DNA from: Gammaproteobacteria bacterium RIFCSPHIGHO2_12_FULL_63_22
GTDB taxonomy: Bacteria > Pseudomonadota > Gammaproteobacteria > Xanthomonadales > Xanthomonadaceae
Direction: 5' to 3'
Assembly (NCBI GenBank): GCA_001801685.1
Contig: MGYJ01000080.1
Coordinates: forward strand, 1 to 49,063
Length of the DNA: 49,063 nucleotides
The notes beneath the pieces are model-generated. The model ran no database searches. It saw nothing but the letters and a program-made list of their open reading frames with translations, and was not told the DNA's origin. Below, in pieces: positions 31,297 to 39,747 of the stretch. How positions within the stretch are numbered: the stretch's first letter is position 1; the number at the start of each line of letters is the position of its first letter. The position numbers were made by a program, and so were the translations under genes.

Positions 31297-31314
31297 ATTG
31301 CTACACCCTTAGCG

Positions 31315-31581
31315 TCATTCAGCGAGCAGGCGCTTGGCTCCCAACGCACGCGCGCAATTTGCTCGCTCGTCATCGATCGGCGCCAGTTTGGCATTCAAGG
31401 CCTTGATCTCGTCGCGGATGGTCGATTCGCGCGCGCGGGCATCCTTGACCGACAGTTCGGTATCGCCAGCGCTCAGCGCGCTCAGCTCGGCCCACAACGC
31501 ATCGCGCTGATCCGATAGCGGCACGCGCTGTTCGCCCAGCTCATCCATGCGCTTCTGGATTGCTTCAGTCGTGAATTTCAT
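31315..31581 (-). CDS. Small coiled-coil protein
   Basis: An 88-residue protein; ATG at 31581 behind AGGGA. Two long helices (IQKRMDELGEQRVPLSDQRDALWAELSAL and VKDARARESTIRDEIKALNAKLAPIDDERANCARAL) form a probable helical hairpin. It sits between capsid accessory and fibre genes; it may be a fibre-attachment or assembly protein. Function not known. Confidence 0.65.
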   Translation of the reverse strand: MKFTTEAIQKRMDELGEQRVPLSDQRDALWAELSALSAGDTELSVKDARARESTIRDEIKALNAKLAPIDDERANCARALGAKRLLAE

Positions 31582-31591
31582 CGTTCGTCCC

Positions 31592-32029
31592 TCAAGCAAG
31601 CGTCATGGTGCCAGCGGCGAAGTCGATTGTCAGCGTCTCACCACTATTGAGCGTGATCGACGATCCGTAATCCCAATACCCGATCAGCGGATCGGCGGGC
31701 GACGTGGGCGTGTCGTTGTAGATGTAGACGTAGCGGAATGCCCCGACCGTGCCACCGCTCGCCGTCAGAACCAAATCAGTCAGCGCCAGCGTATAGGTGC
31801 CAGCCGACTGCGCGCTCGATGACGTCGTGATATTGCGGGTCGAGCAGTTGGTGTAGCTGATCTGCGTGATGTTCGCGAGGATATTGGTGCCGGTTGCGCC
31901 GGTCGGAGGCGTGGTCTCCGAGCCGGGCGCCGTGTTCGAAAGGGCGATGACGAGTTGATCGCTGCCGAGGTTGTGGACCTTTTCGGCGAGATCCTCGACA
32001 AAACCATTCAGCTTGGTGAACGCGACCAT
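31592..32029 (-). CDS. Conserved minor structural protein
   Basis: A 145-residue protein. FTKLNGFVEDLAEKVHNLGSDQLVIALSNTAPG, ITQISYTNCSTRNITT and FRYVYIYNDTPTSPADPLIGYWDYGSSITLNSGETLTIDF are a well-conserved block among alphaproteobacterial and other siphoviruses, located near the capsid gene. Beta-rich; probably head-associated. Exact role unknown. Confidence 0.75.
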   Translation of the reverse strand: MVAFTKLNGFVEDLAEKVHNLGSDQLVIALSNTAPGSETTPPTGATGTNILANITQISYTNCSTRNITTSSSAQSAGTYTLALTDLVLTASGGTVGAFRYVYIYNDTPTSPADPLIGYWDYGSSITLNSGETLTIDFAAGTMTLA

Positions 32030-32032
32030 TTA

Positions 32033-32203
32033 TCAGCCCTCTTTGTCCGCAGACTTTACCGCTTTTGCCGCGATCTTTTCGAACCACTCTTCCGAGAAGT
32101 CGTCCGCCTCGATTTCTTCGCCCGGCGCGGCCCACACGAGCACACCATCGAGATATGCGCCGCGTGGGCCGGTCGAGATGTTCCTGACCTTGGCCTTAGC
32201 CAT
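32033..32203 (-). CDS. Small protein directly after capsid gene
   Basis: A 56-residue protein (MAKAKVRNISTGPRGAYLDG, VWAAPGEEIEADDFSEEWFEKIAAK) with a one-base overlap to the capsid stop. A short N-terminal beta part resembles the small head-accessory proteins with RNISTGPRGAY that occur next to phage capsid genes. Function unknown. Confidence 0.65.
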   Translation of the reverse strand: MAKAKVRNISTGPRGAYLDGVLVWAAPGEEIEADDFSEEWFEKIAAKAVKSADKEG

Positions 32204-33300
32204 CAGAAGCTGTCCCGGTAGACAATTGCCTTGGGAAGCCGGATTTCCAGCCCGCCGACGTTCATGATCCCACCGACTTCATAGGTCATGCTCGACTTCT
32301 GGAACGGCGGCAGGAACTGATGCGCACCGGGCAAGTGGAACTTCAGCACCTGGCTGTTGTTGTCATAGGCGACCATGCGTGTGGACGATCCGGTGCCAGC
32401 GGTTTCCAGCGCGCGGCTCTTGAGGATCGTCAGACCTTCACCAGCCACGTTGTTCGCCAGCAGGAAGGACAGGATCGTCGCGTTGGTGTCGCCGATGCGC
32501 TGAGTGGCGATGTAGTTGTAGCTCGTGGTAGGCAGGACCAGAGTATTTGCCACATGCGTTTCGCCAGTGCCGGTTTCGACCGTCGTCAGCGCCTCGTTAA
32601 TATCGCGCAGGATGAGGTCCGCCGTTTTTGCCGACCACAGCCGCGATGACGCGGTGCCATCGGCTGCAACCTGCGCGGAAGGCGCCGACCCGTTGTTGAT
32701 GAACCCGGTCCAACCCTTTTCGGCCACGGCGGTCGGCGTCTTGCCGTCCATCGCGATCTGGTAGATGAAGCGATCGGCCGCCTGTTTGGCAGCCATCGCC
32801 TTGTCGTTCGAGAGCGAACGTCCCAACTTGGCGGCGCGCTGCAATTCCTGCGTGTTCCACTCATAGCCAACGGCAGCGAGGTGAAAGTTATGCGTGGCCT
32901 GCGCCATCTTGGCGGATGCATAAGGCATATCGAAGGATGCGCCGGACAGAAACTCAGCCTGTCCAACCTGATCCATCGAATAGACCAGGGTGCCCACGTC
33001 CCACATATCACCCGAGGTATCGACCGTCATGAAACGGCTGATGTCGAAGCTGGGATACCGGGTCATATAGACCTCAGTTTCGATGCGGTAGAGCTGCGGC
33101 GTCAGGAAGGCGTAACCAACCTGAGAGTCGCTCAGGAATGCGTCAACCTTGTCTGCAAACGTCGCGGCGGTGCGGGCGTTGTCCGCAGCCCACACCCGCA
33201 TGACATGGGCCTTCACATCCGCCGGGGCGGCCATGAATGCGACAGGATCGGTGATGCGACCCGAAGCGCTGTCGAAGAAATTATGAGTGATCGCGTTCAT
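32203..33300 (-). CDS. Major capsid protein, DUF2184 family
   Basis: A 365-residue HK97-fold capsid protein. FLTPQLYRIETEVYMTRYPSFDISRFMTVDTSGDMWDVGTLVYSMDQVGQAEFLSG, then FHLAAVGYEWNTQELQRAAKLGRSLSNDKAMAAKQAADRF and a C-terminal PFQKSSMTYEVGGIMNVGGLEIRLPKAIVYRD are the DUF2184 signature. It follows the protease-scaffold and cement genes, the normal order. Confidence 0.9.
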   Translation of the reverse strand: MNAITHNFFDSASGRITDPVAFMAAPADVKAHVMRVWAADNARTAATFADKVDAFLSDSQVGYAFLTPQLYRIETEVYMTRYPSFDISRFMTVDTSGDMWDVGTLVYSMDQVGQAEFLSGASFDMPYASAKMAQATHNFHLAAVGYEWNTQELQRAAKLGRSLSNDKAMAAKQAADRFIYQIAMDGKTPTAVAEKGWTGFINNGSAPSAQVAADGTASSRLWSAKTADLILRDINEALTTVETGTGETHVANTLVLPTTSYNYIATQRIGDTNATILSFLLANNVAGEGLTILKSRALETAGTGSSTRMVAYDNNSQVLKFHLPGAHQFLPPFQKSSMTYEVGGIMNVGGLEIRLPKAIVYRDSF

Positions 33301-33313
33301 TTTTGTCGTCTCC

Positions 33314-34027
33314 TCAGCGCTTCACGATCTTGACAAGGTTCGTATCAGCCCCGCTCGTATCAAAAACCCAGCCGGGCAGCGGGATGCCGCTGGTATCGAA
33401 ATCGCCATCGGCAGCGACATGGACGGCGGCGCCATCCGTTACCGTACCGCCAGCGGTCACCCATATGGCCCCAGAAGTCAGGATCGGCACGTTGTCATAC
33501 TGCTGATATTCGTCAGCATCCTGCCCGGTGAGAATCTGCTGACCCGACGTGGCAATGGAGATGCCGAGGAAGGCGTTGCCGGTGACGTCGACATAGGCCT
33601 GATCGCCAATCGTCATCGTGTCGCCGTTCGCCCAGGTGAAGGCGACACCACCAGCACTGAATGCCGTGGCAATCTTGCCTGTGCCGATAACGATGCCATC
33701 GGGATCGGTGACATTGAAAGCGCCGGTCGCCGAAGTAGCGAGCAGGGTGACGGTGTAGCGCCCGATCTTTGCGCCAGCCGAAATCGTCGGCGTAGCGGTA
33801 ATCGTGCCGGTGCCGACGTTGCCAGCGGCCTCCGAACCCGCGCCTGCCAGCGTCTGCGCAAGGAGGCATCCGTGATCGTTCGCGCCGCGATACACGGCCT
33901 TACCGAAGCCGATCCCGGCAGCGGTTTCACATGTGCGGGTGATGCGGTTGCCCGTTTCACCATTGGCGATCATGCCTGCATAAGCGGCGGCGATCGTGTT
34001 GGAATAGGTGGTCTGAAGTTCAGCCAT
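33314..34027 (-). CDS. Structural cement/decoration protein
   Basis: A 237-residue beta-rich protein, start behind GGGAGG. AYAGMIANGETGNRITRTCETAAGIGFGKAVYRGANDHGC and YDNVPILTSGAIWVTAGGTVTDGAAVHVAADGDF match the structural cement (gp24-like/DUF2190-type) proteins. The middle (residues about 70-150) looks like an inserted Ig-like domain. Confidence 0.75.
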   Translation of the reverse strand: MAELQTTYSNTIAAAYAGMIANGETGNRITRTCETAAGIGFGKAVYRGANDHGCLLAQTLAGAGSEAAGNVGTGTITATPTISAGAKIGRYTVTLLATSATGAFNVTDPDGIVIGTGKIATAFSAGGVAFTWANGDTMTIGDQAYVDVTGNAFLGISIATSGQQILTGQDADEYQQYDNVPILTSGAIWVTAGGTVTDGAAVHVAADGDFDTSGIPLPGWVFDTSGADTNLVKIVKR

Positions 34028-34038
34028 TATCGCCTCCC

Positions 34039-35142
34039 TTAATACTGAGCAGCGCGGACGAAATCGCGCACGCTAGCGTTGTCGTTCGTGGTGGAATGCC
34101 GCTGATCCCGCAGGTTTTGCGCGATGGGGTCGCTCGTGCCGCCATCCTTGAGCCCGTCGAAACGCGCCTCGATGTAGTCGTCGGACTTATCCGCAACCGC
34201 AGCGTCGCCGAGCTTGGCCGCAACAGCCATGCGGCGAACGTCCGCGACGGTCTTGCCGGCGGTGTCGCCGAGCTTGTCCCCAGCGATCTTCTTTGCATCG
34301 GCGACGACGGTTGCCTTGGCGTCGGCGAGCGCGTCGATCTTCGCCTGATCGACCACCTGGCCTTTCAGCTTGTCGATCTCTGCGTCCTTCGCGGCCATCT
34401 CCTTGTCGTGGGCGGCCTTTGCGTCGGCGAGGGTTTTCTGAGCGGCCGTCGCGGCGTCCTGAAACTTTTTGATCGCGGCTTCGACGGCAGCCGCGTCCGA
34501 CAGATCGACCACAAGGCCGTCAAGCGTGATCTTTGGCACTTTCTTCTCCATATTGAACGCCGACATCGCGGCGGGGTTTGCGTCGCAAATGGCGAATTTC
34601 TCGCCATCCTTGATCGCGCAATTGGAACCGGCGCGGCCATGATCGACCAAAGCGACATGGTTGCCGGAAATGCTGGCCTGCCGAACCGGGCACACGGTGC
34701 CATCGGCGGCGGTGAACAAGCCGAACTCGAGATCGGCGGCGTATCCGTTGGACAATTCGCGCTTGCCCGCTTCGATCTTGCTGATTGCCTCAGCATCCGT
34801 GACCATCAGGTCGAAGGCGAGATAATCGCCGTCGCGCATTGCCCCCATGACGGTGCCGCGCGCGTGCTGCCGCCAGTTGTCGGCGGTGACGGCTTGACTG
34901 GGATGATTGTCGGTGATCGGTTTACCGATGAAGCTCTTGACCGCGCGCTCGTCGAAAACGGTATTTTCGTCGCGCAGCACCTTGACCGTCGCCTGATCGC
35001 GCAGGCCGTGCTTGTTCTCGGGGTCTACCTCGCTGCCTGCATAGTCATAGACGCCGAGCCGCGCAGCCTTGGCGCGAACGGCAAGAAAGCCATCCTTGGT
35101 GCGGCGCGGTGCGTCCAGAGTGAGGCGGTCGGCAAAATACAT
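34039..35142 (-). CDS. Prohead protease-scaffold fusion, DUF2213-like
   Basis: A 367-residue protein. The N-terminal half is a DUF2213 protease (YAGSEVDPENKHGLRDQATVKVLRDENTVFDERAVKSFIGKPITDNHPS, with His in TDNHPS, Ser in KRELSNGY and the HVALVDHGRAGSNCAI block). Residues about 220-290 form a long coiled coil (scaffold part). The C-terminus ends RDFVRAAQY. No Shine-Dalgarno before the ATG; the GTCCGTA motif lies 35 bp upstream. Confidence 0.85.
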   Translation of the reverse strand: MYFADRLTLDAPRRTKDGFLAVRAKAARLGVYDYAGSEVDPENKHGLRDQATVKVLRDENTVFDERAVKSFIGKPITDNHPSQAVTADNWRQHARGTVMGAMRDGDYLAFDLMVTDAEAISKIEAGKRELSNGYAADLEFGLFTAADGTVCPVRQASISGNHVALVDHGRAGSNCAIKDGEKFAICDANPAAMSAFNMEKKVPKITLDGLVVDLSDAAAVEAAIKKFQDAATAAQKTLADAKAAHDKEMAAKDAEIDKLKGQVVDQAKIDALADAKATVVADAKKIAGDKLGDTAGKTVADVRRMAVAAKLGDAAVADKSDDYIEARFDGLKDGGTSDPIAQNLRDQRHSTTNDNASVRDFVRAAQY

Positions 35143-35175
35143 GCGCCATGTTTGGCGCGAGCATGGGGTTATGCT

Positions 35176-35184
35176 CTACGGACG
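35176..35184 (-). promoter_or_regulatory. Late intergenic motif, site C
   Basis: Minus strand CGTCCGTAG in the 77-bp gap before the protease-scaffold gene. Core-to-ATG distance is 35 bp. After the motif are two short hairpins, GAGCAT-ATGCTC and GCGCCA-TGGCGC, the second of which runs up to the ATG. Confidence 0.7.
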
Positions 35185-35219
35185 GTCATCCGAACTCTGT
35201 GATGTCCCACCAATCGGGG

Positions 35220-35594
35220 TCATGGTAGCGCCTTAACCACACTGACTTTGAACAGTTCGGGATAACAGCGCTTCGCTGTCTGCTTCCACAAATTCTTGAT
35301 TGCGCCGCGCCATGTACCGAATCCGTACATCAGCAGCGAATTACCACCTTCTGTGGCATGAATTTCCATGGAAACGGTAGGGTCTTTGACGGCACCTCCG
35401 AAATTGCCGAAGCGAAAATCGACCTTAAAGCCATAGGCCGTCACACCAACGTCGGACCTACCTCCTTCGTCCCAATAACCAGCAACACATTGCGCAATTT
35501 CCTGCGCCGGTCGCTCTGTATCGACGAGAATATATGATCTGTCAGCAGGAGGCTGAACTGACGCGGTAAGGGCAGTCAGAGTGAGGATCATCAT
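35220..35594 (-). CDS. Exported small protein, probable moron
   Basis: A 124-residue protein with a short hydrophobic N-terminus (MMILTLTALTASVQPP) that could be a signal peptide, two cysteines and no recognised family. It sits between the MuF and protease genes, a place normally without a gene, and its DNA is visibly more AT-rich than its neighbours. Both features suggest a later insertion (moron). It is followed by motif site C. Confidence 0.6.
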   Translation of the reverse strand: MMILTLTALTASVQPPADRSYILVDTERPAQEIAQCVAGYWDEGGRSDVGVTAYGFKVDFRFGNFGGAVKDPTVSMEIHATEGGNSLLMYGFGTWRGAIKNLWKQTAKRCYPELFKVSVVKALP

Positions 35595-35625
35595 GATGGG
35601 TGCTTAACACAGAAACCTGTGCTTC

Positions 35626-36438
35626 CTAAAGCCCAAATTCATCCATAAGGGGGAGGTAGGCTTGAGCGCGGCAACCGCAGTACGGCGCCTGCCCTGGCGT
35701 GTCTCCTGACGGCTCACCCAGCTTGAACAACTTCCCGTTGCGCGCCTGATGCTCGAGCCGTGGATGCGCTTTTCCACTATGACGCCAGCGATATTGCTCA
35801 ATCGCAGCCTCGGCCTGCCGCTCCATGTCGAGTTGCGCCGACAGCTTCGACGATTGATCGGCGGCTATCCGTATCGCGCGCTTCCGGCCCAACGCCGCAG
35901 CCTCGTTCAGTTGCTTGGCGACTTCACGGATGGGTGTGCGGTTCTGATACTCGCGGAACACGATGTCCGAAATTCGCCCGCGCGTCTGATCCGAGACATC
36001 GCGGACCAAAGCGACATTGCGCTCAAGCCACGAGCCGAGCGTCTCCTGAACCGGCATCGCCGTCAACACATTGGACAGATCGACATTCGTTGCGGTGTTG
36101 ACGGCGTCGATCCACTTGCCGCGATGCCACTTCTCGATCTTCGCCGACCAGTTGCGCAATTGCGCCGTGATCGGGATGACCAGTCGGGAAATCTCGCTGT
36201 TCGCCGTTTCGATGGCCCCACGCATGGCGTCGGCGGTGTCTGTGAGCATCGCATCGCCGAGCGGTTTCGGATCGTACCCGGCAAGGATGGCAGGTAGCCA
36301 GCTTTTCCAGACGTTCGTCACCTGCACGAGAATGGCGGCGAGTTCCTGCGCCTGCGCCTGCGTCGGGTTGATCGGGCGGAGGGTAACCGCCCTTTTTATG
36401 CCTTTCGCGCGTGCGAGTGTGGCGAGGTCGATGGGCAC
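35626..36438 (-). CDS. Mu F-like head morphogenesis protein
   Basis: A 270-residue protein. The C-terminus (YRWRHSGKAHPRLEHQARNGKLFKLGEPSGDTPGQAPYCGCRAQAYLPL) is the MuF minor-head signature, with conserved Pro-x-x-x-Cys-Arg-Cys-like ending. The N-terminal 150 residues are helical. It follows the portal gene by 3 bp. Confidence 0.85.
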   Translation of the reverse strand: MPIDLATLARAKGIKRAVTLRPINPTQAQAQELAAILVQVTNVWKSWLPAILAGYDPKPLGDAMLTDTADAMRGAIETANSEISRLVIPITAQLRNWSAKIEKWHRGKWIDAVNTATNVDLSNVLTAMPVQETLGSWLERNVALVRDVSDQTRGRISDIVFREYQNRTPIREVAKQLNEAAALGRKRAIRIAADQSSKLSAQLDMERQAEAAIEQYRWRHSGKAHPRLEHQARNGKLFKLGEPSGDTPGQAPYCGCRAQAYLPLMDEFGL

Positions 36439-36441
36439 GGC

Positions 36442-38373
36442 CTACTCCTCCGAGACCTTCACCTTCCAGTCCAGATCCAAGGGTTCAAAAATCTCCGGGC
36501 CGAACACGAGTTCGCCGTTGAATGGCTTGATTGCGTCCAGATCAACATCATCGGGAACGGTATAGCTCAGCGTTACATGGGGCCGATATTCGTCATAGTC
36601 ATGACTTCCGCCCGCCTCGATCAGATCGCGGTGGCGATATTCGAGTGACGGCGCGACAAAGCGCAACACGACGGCGTTTTCGCCCAAGCGCTCTATGGCA
36701 CGTGGGCCACCTGGTCGAACGATAATCCGGCCTTTCTCGTCCTCTGACCAGTCACGGCCCATCTTCATCGGATCGACCGGGGCGCGAGAGTACAGCACCG
36801 TCACATGCATGTCGGTTGCCGCCAGTGTCGACGCAAAGCCATTCGCCTTTGCCCAATCAACCAGATCGGCGGCGTTCAAGATCTTGCGCTGAACGTAAAG
36901 CGGGCGAGGTGATGCATCGGCAAGCCACGCGTCATTCGCCGCACGTGCAGGGGCCGGACTTCCGCTCGGCCCCTGCGCCGTGGGAGATGTTGGATCAACC
37001 TCCTTTCCGTTCGGTTGCGTCAAAGCCGATGGGTCTTCGGAGCCCGGATCAAACGACATGTCCGGAAGTTCCTCAATCGCTTGTTCAAGGCCGGGCCAGC
37101 GTTGCGATTCGATCATGCGGTTCTGCACAGCCTTTGACAGCGCGGGATCGGGCACGAGGCCGGTCGATACGATCTTCGAGACGGTATCCGCCTCCATGTT
37201 CTCGATCTCGGCGCGCTCCTTGTCGGATATGATCGCCAGCGAGTTCCAGACGTAGCTGATGCTGGCGGGATCAGTGCCCAGAACGGACGGGATCAGCACA
37301 TCGTCGATGCGATCGATGGTCGGCGCGAGGTAAAGCCGCTGCTTCGACCGGATCATCGTGTGGTAGTTTTTCTCGTCACCCTCTCCAGTGGCGTTCATGC
37401 CCTGCGGGGCGCGACCGAGCAGGCGTGTCGCTGGGATATCGGCGGCGCCGGCCACGACCGCCATCAGGCACTCGATCATTTCCGGCATTCCGGTCAGGGT
37501 AAGCTGGCGCTGGATGAACTCGTCATCCTTGTCGAGAAATACCCCGCGCAGGGAAGATTTGCCCGCGTCGGTATATTCGACGCGCTGGCGGACGGTGGCC
37601 TCATTCGCCGCCAATTGCTCCATGAAGCCTGCCATGCGGTAGACATCGATCTTGGCTTCGTCAATCAGGCGCGCGAACCCGTCGTTGGCCTTGACCGCGT
37701 TTTTGACGGCGCGGTCGACGCGCTGGATCACGCTGTCGCCCCAGAACTGATCCTCCCATGTCGTCATGCCCATGTTCGGGACCGGCGCGCCGGGGAATAC
37801 GACCATGCGCGATGGATGGATGGGGACGGACTGATAATCGCTGGCGATGCGGAAATATTGGGGATGTCCGTACCATGGCGACGTAATGTCCTTGTTTTTC
37901 TCCCCAAGGCTCAGTTCGAAACGGTTGAAAACATGAACGTATTTGAGCGCGTCGAGGCCGATACTGGAAGGGCGCGGCATGGACGGATTGACATCGCCAA
38001 AACCGAGCAGGATCGCGGCGCCACCACACAGCCGCGACAATGCGAGCGCGGACTGAACCTTGCCAACGATGCCGAATTTGCGCTCGGCTTCCTCCAGTTT
38101 CTCGATCTGGTCTTTCTCGGCCTGCCAGTTGCGCCACTCGCGCACCATGTCTTCGGCCGGAATGTCGACGATCTTGCCAACGAGCCAGTTGGATCGATAG
38201 GCGGCCATTAGCTGCTGCTGATCCATCGCCATGAACGACCACAGATCGAAGATGCTGCGGTCTCGCGATGTCCCAGCGCCACTGACGAGATTGGCGAGTC
38301 CATCGCGGTGCATACGCACGACGTTGGACCTTGGCGCGATGGGATTTCCGCGTGCGTCTAGGATGGTGACCAT
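36442..38373 (-). CDS. Portal protein fused to Acb1-like two-histidine phosphodiesterase
   Basis: A 643-residue protein. Residues 1 to about 430 are a DUF1073-type portal (SNWLVGKIVDIPAEDMVREWRNW, LSRLCGGAAILLGFGD, NMGMTTWEDQFWGDSVIQRVDRAVKNAVKANDGFARLI, ATRLLGRAPQGMNATGEGDEKNYH). A Pro/Ser linker (about 440-485) leads to residues 491-643, which carry two H-x-T motifs: H523-V-T (DMHVTVLYS) and H599-V-T (YRPHVTLSY). This pair is the catalytic hallmark of 2H phosphodiesterases and of Acb1, which cleaves cyclic nucleotide signals of CBASS defence. The enzyme would be built into the portal ring. No Shine-Dalgarno precedes the ATG. Confidence 0.85.
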   Translation of the reverse strand: MVTILDARGNPIAPRSNVVRMHRDGLANLVSGAGTSRDRSIFDLWSFMAMDQQQLMAAYRSNWLVGKIVDIPAEDMVREWRNWQAEKDQIEKLEEAERKFGIVGKVQSALALSRLCGGAAILLGFGDVNPSMPRPSSIGLDALKYVHVFNRFELSLGEKNKDITSPWYGHPQYFRIASDYQSVPIHPSRMVVFPGAPVPNMGMTTWEDQFWGDSVIQRVDRAVKNAVKANDGFARLIDEAKIDVYRMAGFMEQLAANEATVRQRVEYTDAGKSSLRGVFLDKDDEFIQRQLTLTGMPEMIECLMAVVAGAADIPATRLLGRAPQGMNATGEGDEKNYHTMIRSKQRLYLAPTIDRIDDVLIPSVLGTDPASISYVWNSLAIISDKERAEIENMEADTVSKIVSTGLVPDPALSKAVQNRMIESQRWPGLEQAIEELPDMSFDPGSEDPSALTQPNGKEVDPTSPTAQGPSGSPAPARAANDAWLADASPRPLYVQRKILNAADLVDWAKANGFASTLAATDMHVTVLYSRAPVDPMKMGRDWSEDEKGRIIVRPGGPRAIERLGENAVVLRFVAPSLEYRHRDLIEAGGSHDYDEYRPHVTLSYTVPDDVDLDAIKPFNGELVFGPEIFEPLDLDWKVKVSEE

Positions 38374-38407
38374 GGGGCGGACGGTGCCTTGTTGGCGCGC
38401 GCGAAAG

Positions 38408-38416
38408 CTACGGACG
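38408..38416 (-). promoter_or_regulatory. Late intergenic motif, site B
   Basis: Minus strand CGTCCGTAG in the 45-bp gap between terminase and portal. Core-to-ATG distance is 36 bp. Confidence 0.7.
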
Positions 38417-38418
38417 GG

Positions 38419-39747
38419 CTAAAGCGCGTCGGTCCATGGGCGAGCGCCATCGAGCATCAATTCCGTCAGCGCCCAGACCAGAGCATCGGCGCGGTCGGGG
38501 GAGCCTTCACCGACGTAGCCCGAAGCCGTCATGTTGCACATCTGATCCTCCAAATCCGGGAAATGGCCACAGTGGCTGACCTTCGCCTGTTCGTAGAGCG
38601 CTGCAATCGGTTCGGCGCGAACGACCTTGCCACGGCTTGCCACGACCTCCTTGTACGACGCTGAGCGGTCGGCGGCCTTGATGACGGCCGCGACCATAGC
38701 GCCACCATAATTGCGTTCGGCGATGATCCTGTCTGCGTTCCATCGGCGGTACATCTCGATCACCCGGCGCGCCCATCCTTCCGGGCTCAACTGGCAGGTG
38801 GCGTCTTCCAGCACATAGCCGCGCCCATCAATGCCTACACCGGCCACGACAATGCCGATGTCATCGCCTGTGTCATCGCCCTTGGTTCCGGATGGATCGA
38901 CCGCGACGACGATACGGCGAAGTTTCGGATGCTCGGCAACGCGGGTTGTGTCGATGCCGGGGATAGGCTTGCCATCGTGCGCGGAACGGTCCTCCATCGT
39001 CCAGAGCGCGCTGTTGACCTCGCTCGCCCATTCGCCCTCCTTGAACCGCAGGCGCTTGGCGGTGGACATGGTGTCGAGCACGTCGAAATATTCTTCCGGC
39101 AGGTTCTCGCGGTTGTCCTCGGGGTTGACCTTCATCTCGGCGTAATCGTCAGGGTTGGCCAGCGCCTCTTTCGTGCCTGGCTTCAGTTTCTGCCGGAAAA
39201 GCTGATAGGACCAGTGGAGCTTTGAGGGTGGATTGCAGTCGAAATATGCCTTGAGCGCGAGTGCCGTCCGCCCTGTTGCCTTGGCTATCTCGGGTGCCAG
39301 CGCGCACTTCTGGGCAAGGCGAGACATGGCGGTCTCGATCGACCCCCACGGGATTTGCGAGGATTCGTTGAAATAGACGGTGGCGTACTCAGATCCGAGT
39401 ATCTTCTCGACGCGATCCTTGTCGTCGAGGCCGGCTATCCAGATTTGCGAACCGTTGGGCAGTTCAGCGTAGAAATCCGTCTTGTCGAACCGCACCCGCA
39501 ACGTCGGGAAGCATAGCTTGATGACCTTGGGCAGTGTGTCGGCCCAGATCGATGTCTTCGCGTGGTTGAACCTGAAACGGAAGATGACATGGCGGCTATT
39601 CGGCGCATTTATCGCCCTTTGCACGATCGCCCGGCACAGGAGAAACGTCTTGCCGGAACGCGAACCGCCCCGGAGCATGATGTTGCGGGCGGGGCTGGCG
39701 AGGAGGCGGTTTGCTTCGCGTTGTTTTGGGGTGAGGACGGCGGTCAG
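38419..39747 (-). CDS. terL: Terminase large subunit, apparent CTG start
   Basis: A packaging ATPase/nuclease. Walker A GGSRSGKT (residues 27-34), Walker B VYFNE, and a nuclease domain with VAVDPSGT, DRIIAERNYGG and DRADALVWAL. The first ATG (39678) leaves the Walker A only 4 residues from the end; the reading frame upstream (TAVLTPKQREANRLLASPARNI) is the conserved adenine-binding N-terminus. The only start-like codon for it is CTG at 39747, overlapping the small-subunit stop as CTGA with GGAGG ten bases upstream. I therefore take 39747, giving 442 residues. Confidence 0.85.
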   Translation of the reverse strand: MTAVLTPKQREANRLLASPARNIMLRGGSRSGKTFLLCRAIVQRAINAPNSRHVIFRFRFNHAKTSIWADTLPKVIKLCFPTLRVRFDKTDFYAELPNGSQIWIAGLDDKDRVEKILGSEYATVYFNESSQIPWGSIETAMSRLAQKCALAPEIAKATGRTALALKAYFDCNPPSKLHWSYQLFRQKLKPGTKEALANPDDYAEMKVNPEDNRENLPEEYFDVLDTMSTAKRLRFKEGEWASEVNSALWTMEDRSAHDGKPIPGIDTTRVAEHPKLRRIVVAVDPSGTKGDDTGDDIGIVVAGVGIDGRGYVLEDATCQLSPEGWARRVIEMYRRWNADRIIAERNYGGAMVAAVIKAADRSASYKEVVASRGKVVRAEPIAALYEQAKVSHCGHFPDLEDQMCNMTASGYVGEGSPDRADALVWALTELMLDGARPWTDAL

